A DNA stretch of 10,155 bases from assembly GCA_002068715.1 (NCBI GenBank), contig MWAR01000574.1:1-10155 (forward strand), written 5' to 3'. The position numbers were made by a program, and so were the translations under genes. The DNA is from a bacterium ADurb.Bin374 (GTDB lineage: Bacteria; Riflebacteria; Ozemobacteria; Ozemobacterales; Ozemobacteraceae). Below, piece after piece: positions 6,434-10,155 of the stretch; position 1 is the stretch's first letter; each line of letters begins with the position of its first letter. The notes below the pieces were generated by a model, which saw only the letters and a program-made list of their open reading frames with translations, did not search any database and was not told where the DNA came from.

Positions 6434-6667
6434 CACCACAGAGACACAGAGGCACAGAGTTCCGGAATATATGCATTAACATATAATCTTTTTTTCATGA
6501 ACGGCATGCTGGAAATAGAAAGATTCACCGCGGAGGCGCTGAGGCGCAGAGAAAAATCCGATCTTCTTTTTTTGTCTCAATTTCTCCTCTGCGTCTCTGC
6601 GCCTCTGCGGTTCATTTCTCGTGTTTTTGTGGCGGAACGATCCCTGCGTCACTGTGACTCTGCAGTG
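6434..6667. repeat. Nested inverted octamer-repeat element before pilB
   Basis: The gap 6423-6713 holds four arms, each about three tandem octamers of form CRCAGAGN. The forward arms are 6434-6460 (CACAGAGA, CACAGAGG, CACAGAGT) and 6526-6553 (CGCGGAGG, CGCTGAGG, CGCAGAGA). The reverse-complement arms are 6582-6613 and, more degenerate, 6644-6667. The inner pair (6526/6613) lies inside the outer pair (6434/6667), so the whole can fold as a long nested hairpin. The sequence between arms is AT-rich. No convincing gene is present. An open frame from 6431 exists only because the repeat lacks stops in that frame. It may be a MITE-like or REP-like element, or one element inserted in another. Confidence 0.75.
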
Positions 6668-6701
6668 AACGGTATCTTCGTTATATAACCCGGCGGGATA
6701 G

Positions 6702-6708
6702 AGGAAGG
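6702..6708 (+). promoter_or_regulatory. Ribosome binding site of pilB
   Basis: AGGAAGG lies 5 nt before ATG 6714. It is one of the few strong Shine-Dalgarno sites in the window and fixes the pilB start. TATAAC at 6684-6689 could be a -10 box, but no good -35 box accompanies it. Confidence 0.6.
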
Positions 6709-6713
6709 AAGCG

Positions 6714-8399
6714 ATGTTCAAACGCAAGAAAATCGGCGAGATGCTGATCGAAGCCGGCCATATCACGGACAAGGAGCTGAACATCGCGCTCGCCGAGCAG
6801 AAGAAGCGCGGCAAGCGTCTCGGTCAGGTGCTGATCGAGCTCGGCTATCTCACCGACGCGAAGCTTCTGCCGGTGCTGGGCAAACAGCTCAAGGTGCCGT
6901 TCGTCGACCTGAACAAGGTCGAAATAAAGCCAGAGATATTGAAAATGGTGCCGGAGAAGATCGCGCGCAAGCACATGCTCGTGCCGATCAACTTCGACGG
7001 CAAGAGTCTGATGATCGGCATGGCGGACCCGCTCGATGTGTTCATCATCGACGAGATCCAGTTTCAGAACAACTGCGAGGTCGTCCGCTCGATCTGCTCC
7101 GAAGTCCAGATCAACGAGACGCTCGACAAGCTGTACGTCGCCGGCGCCATGGCGGACGCCCTGAGTCAGATCACTGCCGACGGCCCCGAGGGCGACAAGA
7201 GGGGCGAAATGGACAGCCTGAAGAAGGCCAGTGAGGAAACCCCGATCATCAAGCTGGTCAACCTGATCCTCACCCAGGCGGTCCAGAAGGGCGCTTCCGA
7301 CATCCACATCGAACCCGACGAAGGCGAACTGCGCATCCGCTACCGCATCGACGGCACCCTCCAGATCGCGATGACCCTCCAGCCGGAAGCCCAGGCTTCG
7401 ACCGTCTCGCGCCTGAAGATCCTTTCCGGCATGGATATCTCGGAACGGCGCATCCCGCAGGACGGCCGCATCCAGATGACGATCATGGACAAGCCGATCG
7501 ATTTCCGCGTCAATACGATTCCGGTTGCGTACGGCGAGAAGGTCTGCCTGCGGATTCTCGACAAGTCGAACGTCCAGGTCAGCCTCGACCAGATGGGCTT
7601 CACCCCCGACAACTACAAACTCCTCACGAAGGCAATCGGATCGCCGAACGGCATGGTTCTCGTCACGGGCCCCACGGGATCGGGCAAGACAACCACCCTG
7701 TATGCGTGCCTCAATACGATCAAGGGCATCGACATGAACATCTGCACCGTCGAGAACCCGGTCGAGTACAAGCTGAAGCTGATCAATCAAGTCCAGGTTC
7801 GCCAGGAGATCAACCTCGACTTCTCGACGGTCCTGCGCGCCTTCCTGCGACAGGATCCGGACGTCATCATGCTGGGAGAGATCCGCGACAAGGAGACGGC
7901 GACGATTGCGATCGAGGCGGCCCTGACGGGCCACCTGGTCTTCGCGACCCTGCACACGAACGACGCCCCCAGCACCGCGACACGGCTCGTCGACATGGGG
8001 GTCGAGCCGTTTCTCGTCTCGGCCGCTCTGCTCTGCATAGTCTCTCAGCGTCTTGCGAGGCGCATCTGCAAGGTCTGCCGGAACCCCGACACCACCATCA
8101 CCCCGGAAGTCCTCAGCGAGATCGGCCTGCCCCCCGAGTCGATAAATAACACGTTCTATAGAGGCAAGGGCTGTGACAAGTGCGGCAACACGGGCTACAA
8201 AGGCCGCCTCGGCGTCCACGAGGTCATGTACACGAGCGAGAAGATCCGGCGCCTGATCATCCAGAATGCCGGTCCCGACGACCTGATGCAGGCCGCGATC
8301 GCCGGCGGTATGAAGACCCTGCGCGAGGACATCACCCTGAAATTCCAGCAGGGCCTCACCACCCCCGAAGAAATCTTCGCCCTCTCCCGCAAAGAGTAG
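6714..8399 (+). CDS. pilB: Type IV pilus assembly / type II secretion ATPase (PilB/GspE) with MshEN c-di-GMP-binding domain
   Basis: This 561-residue hexameric AAA-like ATPase powers pilus extension (or pseudopilus assembly) at the cytoplasmic face of the inner membrane. Hallmarks are GPTGSGKTT Walker A (319-327), the Asp-box region VENPVEY (346-352), Walker B DPDVIMLGEIRD (381-392), the His-box GHLVFATLHTND (406-417), and a zinc-binding tetracysteine (Cys452, Cys455, Cys487, Cys490), which marks PilB/GspE rather than the retraction ATPase PilT. The N-terminus is an MshEN domain. Two 24-residue motifs, 6-29 (KIGEMLIEAG...ALAEQ) and 35-58 (RLGQVLIELG...VLGKQ), are separated by five residues, the layout known to bind cyclic di-GMP. 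The first motif has Lys in place of the usual leading Arg. Length is normal for PilB (about 560-580). The pilC partner follows after a 221-bp repeat-bearing gap. No PilT is in the window. Confidence 0.96.
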   Translation: MFKRKKIGEMLIEAGHITDKELNIALAEQKKRGKRLGQVLIELGYLTDAKLLPVLGKQLKVPFVDLNKVEIKPEILKMVPEKIARKHMLVPINFDGKSLMIGMADPLDVFIIDEIQFQNNCEVVRSICSEVQINETLDKLYVAGAMADALSQITADGPEGDKRGEMDSLKKASEETPIIKLVNLILTQAVQKGASDIHIEPDEGELRIRYRIDGTLQIAMTLQPEAQASTVSRLKILSGMDISERRIPQDGRIQMTIMDKPIDFRVNTIPVAYGEKVCLRILDKSNVQVSLDQMGFTPDNYKLLTKAIGSPNGMVLVTGPTGSGKTTTLYACLNTIKGIDMNICTVENPVEYKLKLINQVQVRQEINLDFSTVLRAFLRQDPDVIMLGEIRDKETATIAIEAALTGHLVFATLHTNDAPSTATRLVDMGVEPFLVSAALLCIVSQRLARRICKVCRNPDTTITPEVLSEIGLPPESINNTFYRGKGCDKCGNTGYKGRLGVHEVMYTSEKIRRLIIQNAGPDDLMQAAIAGGMKTLREDITLKFQQGLTTPEEIFALSRKE

Positions 8400-8404
8400 A
8401 TACG

Positions 8405-8541
8405 CACCGCAGAGACACAGAGTCACAGAGCAGGTCCGATGGTTTCGGGGTTTATATAACGCATTATTTTATAACTCTTTTCATTCATATTCTACGAGAG
8501 GAAGTCCGTATTTTTCAGTGTCTCTGTGACTCTGTGGTTCG
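8405..8541. repeat. Inverted octamer-repeat element between pilB and pilC
   Basis: The left arm (8405-8431) is CGCAGAGA, CACAGAGT, CACAGAGC. The right arm (8517-8541) is the inverted form. The 15-mer CACAGAGTCACAGAG at 8416-8430 has an exact reverse complement at 8522-8536, and read from their outer ends the arms agree at about 20 of 25 positions. The 85 or so bases between are AT-rich and hold no gene. It belongs to the same family as the element before pilB. The terminal inverted repeats and non-coding interior resemble a MITE. It could also act as a structured RNA between the two pil genes. Confidence 0.8.
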
Positions 8542-8568
8542 TCTCCCCTGGTGACCTTTCCCGAAGAT

Positions 8569-8597
8569 TTGCATACGGGGCGGCGGACCGGTAATAT
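8569..8597 (+). promoter_or_regulatory. Weak candidate promoter for pilC
   Basis: TTGCAT (8569-8574) and TAATAT (8592-8597) are 17 nt apart but match the sigma-70 consensus at only 3/6 and 4/6 positions. The site lies downstream of the repeat element, so pilC could be transcribed separately from pilB. Low confidence. Confidence 0.2.
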
Positions 8598-8608
8598 ATC
8601 GGTGACGC

Positions 8609-8616
8609 GGGGGTGA
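8609..8616 (+). promoter_or_regulatory. Ribosome binding site of pilC
   Basis: GGGGGTGA matches the full-length Shine-Dalgarno sequence GGAGGTGA at 7 of 8 positions and lies 4 nt before ATG 8621. Confidence 0.6.
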
Positions 8617-8620
8617 CCGG

Positions 8621-9826
8621 ATGCCGAAGTTCGACTGCGAAGTCAAGAACGCGAAGGGCGAAGTTCTCAAAACCCAGATAGAAGCGGAGAGCATGGCGAA
8701 GCTCGCCTCGATGCTGTCCGACAAGGGGTTCTACCTGATCAAGGCGACGGCCGCGAAGGAAGGCGGCGGCTTCAACATCTCCTTCGGCGGCAGCGTTTCG
8801 GCGAAAGAGCTGATGGTCTTCACCGTCCAGTTGTCCACCCTCGTCGGGTCGGCGATTCCCCTGGTGGACTCGGTCGGCATCATGTATGACCAGGCCGAGA
8901 ACCCGTTTTTCAAGGATGTCCTCGACAGGGTAGGCAAGGATCTGCGGTCCGGCCAGCCGTTTTCGACGTCCCTGCGTAAACACCCGAAAGTGTTCAATGC
9001 AATCTACTGCAATATGATCGAGGCCGGCGAGGCCGGCGGTATTCTCGACAAGGTGCTCATGCGGCTGGCGGCCTTTTCCGAAGCCGATTCCAAGATCAGG
9101 GGCAAGGTCAAGTCGGCCCTCACCCTTCCGGTCGTCCAGTTCGTTCTCGCCATCGGCTGCGTCGTTTTCCTGCTCGTGAAGATTTTCCCCAACTTCACGA
9201 AGATGTTCAAGAAGATGAAAGCCGAGCTTCCGCCCATCACAAAGTTTCTGATCTGGGCGTCCGACACCCTCCGTGAGCAGTATGTCCTCGTGATCGGCGT
9301 TCTCGCGGGCGTCGCCTTCGGCCTTTACACCTTTTTCAAGACGGAGCTCGGGGAGTCGCTTCTGGCGAGATTCGTCATCTCCGCCCCGATCCTCGGGCCG
9401 ATTTCGAAAAAAATCGCGATCAGCCGGTTCGCCCGCACGCTTTGTTCCCTTCTCGGTTCCGGCGTCCCGATCCTCGACGCGCTCCGCATCACCGGCTCGG
9501 TCATGGGCAACAAGGTGCTCGAGGAGATCGTCGGCCAGATGGCCATTTCCGTGCAACAGGGCAAAGGCCTCGCATCAAGCGTCAAGGGGAGCAAGATTTT
9601 TCCCTCGATGGTCCAGAAGATGATGGAGGTCGGCGAGAACTCCGGCAATCTCGACAAGATGCTCGAGAAGGTCGCCGACTTCTACGACCAGGAGACCTCC
9701 GAGGCGCTCGAAGGACTCACCAGCGCCCTCACCCCGATCCTCACCGTCTTCATGGGCATCGTCATCGGCGGCATCGCCCTGTCGGTCTTCATGCCCCTCT
9801 TCTCGATCGTCCAGCAGATGAAATGA
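8621..9826 (+). CDS. pilC: Type IV pilus inner-membrane platform protein (PilC/GspF)
   Basis: This 401-residue polytopic protein couples the PilB ATPase to pilin insertion. It has two T2SSF domains, at about residues 64-187 and 267-390. Each carries the family pattern: FTVQLSTLVGSAIPLVDSV (67-85) with GEAGGILDKVL (136-146), and FARTLCSLLGSGVPILDAL (270-288) with GENSGNLDKML (338-348). Membrane helices fall at about 167-189, 219-240 and 371-394, the usual three. The N-terminal 60 residues form the small PilC-specific region (F.C.V.NAKGEVL). Length is normal for PilC. The stop overlaps the next start as ATGA. GspF of a type II secretion system is the alternative, and without pilin genes in the window the two cannot be fully separated. 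Confidence 0.95.
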   Translation: MPKFDCEVKNAKGEVLKTQIEAESMAKLASMLSDKGFYLIKATAAKEGGGFNISFGGSVSAKELMVFTVQLSTLVGSAIPLVDSVGIMYDQAENPFFKDVLDRVGKDLRSGQPFSTSLRKHPKVFNAIYCNMIEAGEAGGILDKVLMRLAAFSEADSKIRGKVKSALTLPVVQFVLAIGCVVFLLVKIFPNFTKMFKKMKAELPPITKFLIWASDTLREQYVLVIGVLAGVAFGLYTFFKTELGESLLARFVISAPILGPISKKIAISRFARTLCSLLGSGVPILDALRITGSVMGNKVLEEIVGQMAISVQQGKGLASSVKGSKIFPSMVQKMMEVGENSGNLDKMLEKVADFYDQETSEALEGLTSALTPILTVFMGIVIGGIALSVFMPLFSIVQQMK

Positions 9827-10155
9827 TCCCTGTCCAGCCCCCCTCAGGCTTCCCGACACGACGTCCGCCGCCCGGACGGCACAAATCGCGACCCCACCCC
9901 CCGCGCGAATCTCTTGAACGCGCTGGTCCGGCGCCTTTGCGGCGTGTCCTGATATGCATTCCGGCGTTCAACGAGGAGCACAGGCTTCCGGCAACGCTGA
10001 GATCCCTTGCAGATACCCTGCCCGGCGGCGCAGATGTTGTCGTCGTGAGCGACGGGTCGACCGATGCGACGGTTTCCATTGCGGAAAAAGCCGGCGTACA
10101 TTGTATATCATTACCGATAAATCTTGGCTACGGCGGCGCACTGCAGACAGGGTTC
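9823..10155 (+). CDS. Family 2 glycosyltransferase, 5' part only
   Basis: ATG 9823 overlaps the pilC TGA as ATGA, and the frame stays open for 111 codons to the window edge. From residue 42 the sequence is a GT-A family 2 glycosyltransferase. The first strand is VLICIPAFNEE (42-52), the nucleotide-binding segment VVVVSDGSTDAT (72-83) holds the conserved DGSTD, and NLGYGGALQTGF (100-111) matches the NxGxGxAxxxGF motif of polyprenyl-phosphate mannosyl/glucosyl transferases. The donor and acceptor cannot be told from this part. Residues 1-40 are an odd Pro/Arg-rich extension. A TTG at 9937 would give a start close to the conserved core, but it has no Shine-Dalgarno site, so the coupled ATG is preferred. 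The overlap with pilC suggests co-expression, and modification of pilin or surface glycan is a speculative link. Confidence 0.85.
   Translation, partial: MIPVQPPSGFPTRRPPPGRHKSRPHPPRESLERAGPAPLRRVLICIPAFNEEHRLPATLRSLADTLPGGADVVVVSDGSTDATVSIAEKAGVHCISLPINLGYGGALQTGF

Noticed and set aside
6431..6688. An 85-codon + strand open frame starting MHHRDTEAQ
   Set aside because: The start is a translation of the CACAGAG repeat arm. Such frames are a known artefact of this repeat type, and there is no Shine-Dalgarno site or domain.
6681..8426. A 581-codon open frame on the minus strand across pilB
   Set aside because: It is antisense to a gene with every PilB catalytic motif. Its product is an Asp/Leu/Val-rich composition with no recognisable domain, as expected from the complement of GC-rich codons.
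8405..8541. CRISPR array
   Set aside because: The octamer units are contiguous and inverted, without regular unique spacers of 25-40 bp, and no cas gene is nearby.
8492..9556. A 354-codon open frame on the minus strand across pilC
   Set aside because: It is antisense to clear T2SSF domains and begins inside the octamer repeat element.

Overview
This window is GC-rich bacterial DNA, apart from AT-rich patches inside the repeat-bearing gaps. It is densely coded, mostly on the + strand. A type IV pilus assembly ATPase and platform protein, a cytoplasmic-type NagZ glycosidase, and dispersed CACAGAG-type intergenic repeats suggest an environmental bacterium, probably with a two-membrane envelope. 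I cannot fix the phylum. Candidate lineages such as Riflebacteria/Ozemobacteria or a delta-proteobacterial relative are only a guess. There is no rRNA, tRNA, CRISPR array or transposase.

Layout. (1) 1-548, minus strand: the 5' part of a zinc-ribbon, single-pass membrane protein that runs off the left edge. (2) 549-692: a divergent intergenic region with a 38-bp perfect palindrome and candidate promoters facing both ways. (3) 693-3228: a GH3 beta-N-acetylhexosaminidase (NagZ type), then a membrane-anchored HEAT-repeat protein and a small three-helix membrane protein. (4) 3229-3371: a gap with a 7-bp tandem repeat, a 20-bp palindrome and a candidate promoter. (5) 3372-6422: a tight operon of a membrane-bound GAF-SpoIIE phosphatase, an unrecognised 239-residue soluble protein (ATGA overlap) and a six-repeat TPR protein (1-nt gap). 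(6) 6423-6713: a repeat-filled gap. (7) 6714-8399: pilB. (8) 8400-8620: a second repeat-filled gap. (9) 8621-9826: pilC, overlapped by ATGA with a family 2 glycosyltransferase (9823 to the right edge).

How the parts may work together. PilB and PilC are the cytoplasmic motor and inner-membrane platform of a type IV pilus or type II secretion-like machine. PilB carries an N-terminal MshEN domain with two tandem 24-residue motifs of the kind that bind cyclic di-GMP, so pilus extension may be controlled by that messenger. The SpoIIE-type phosphatase normally reverses Ser/Thr phosphorylation of an anti-sigma antagonist in a partner switch. No kinase or antagonist is visible here, so the coupled unknown protein and TPR protein are the natural candidate partners.

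The most unusual non-coding feature is a set of six arms, each about three tandem octamers of the form CRCAGAGN. They form three inverted pairs: two nested in the gap before pilB and one in the gap after it. They look like small non-autonomous mobile or structured RNA elements flanking pilB on both sides.
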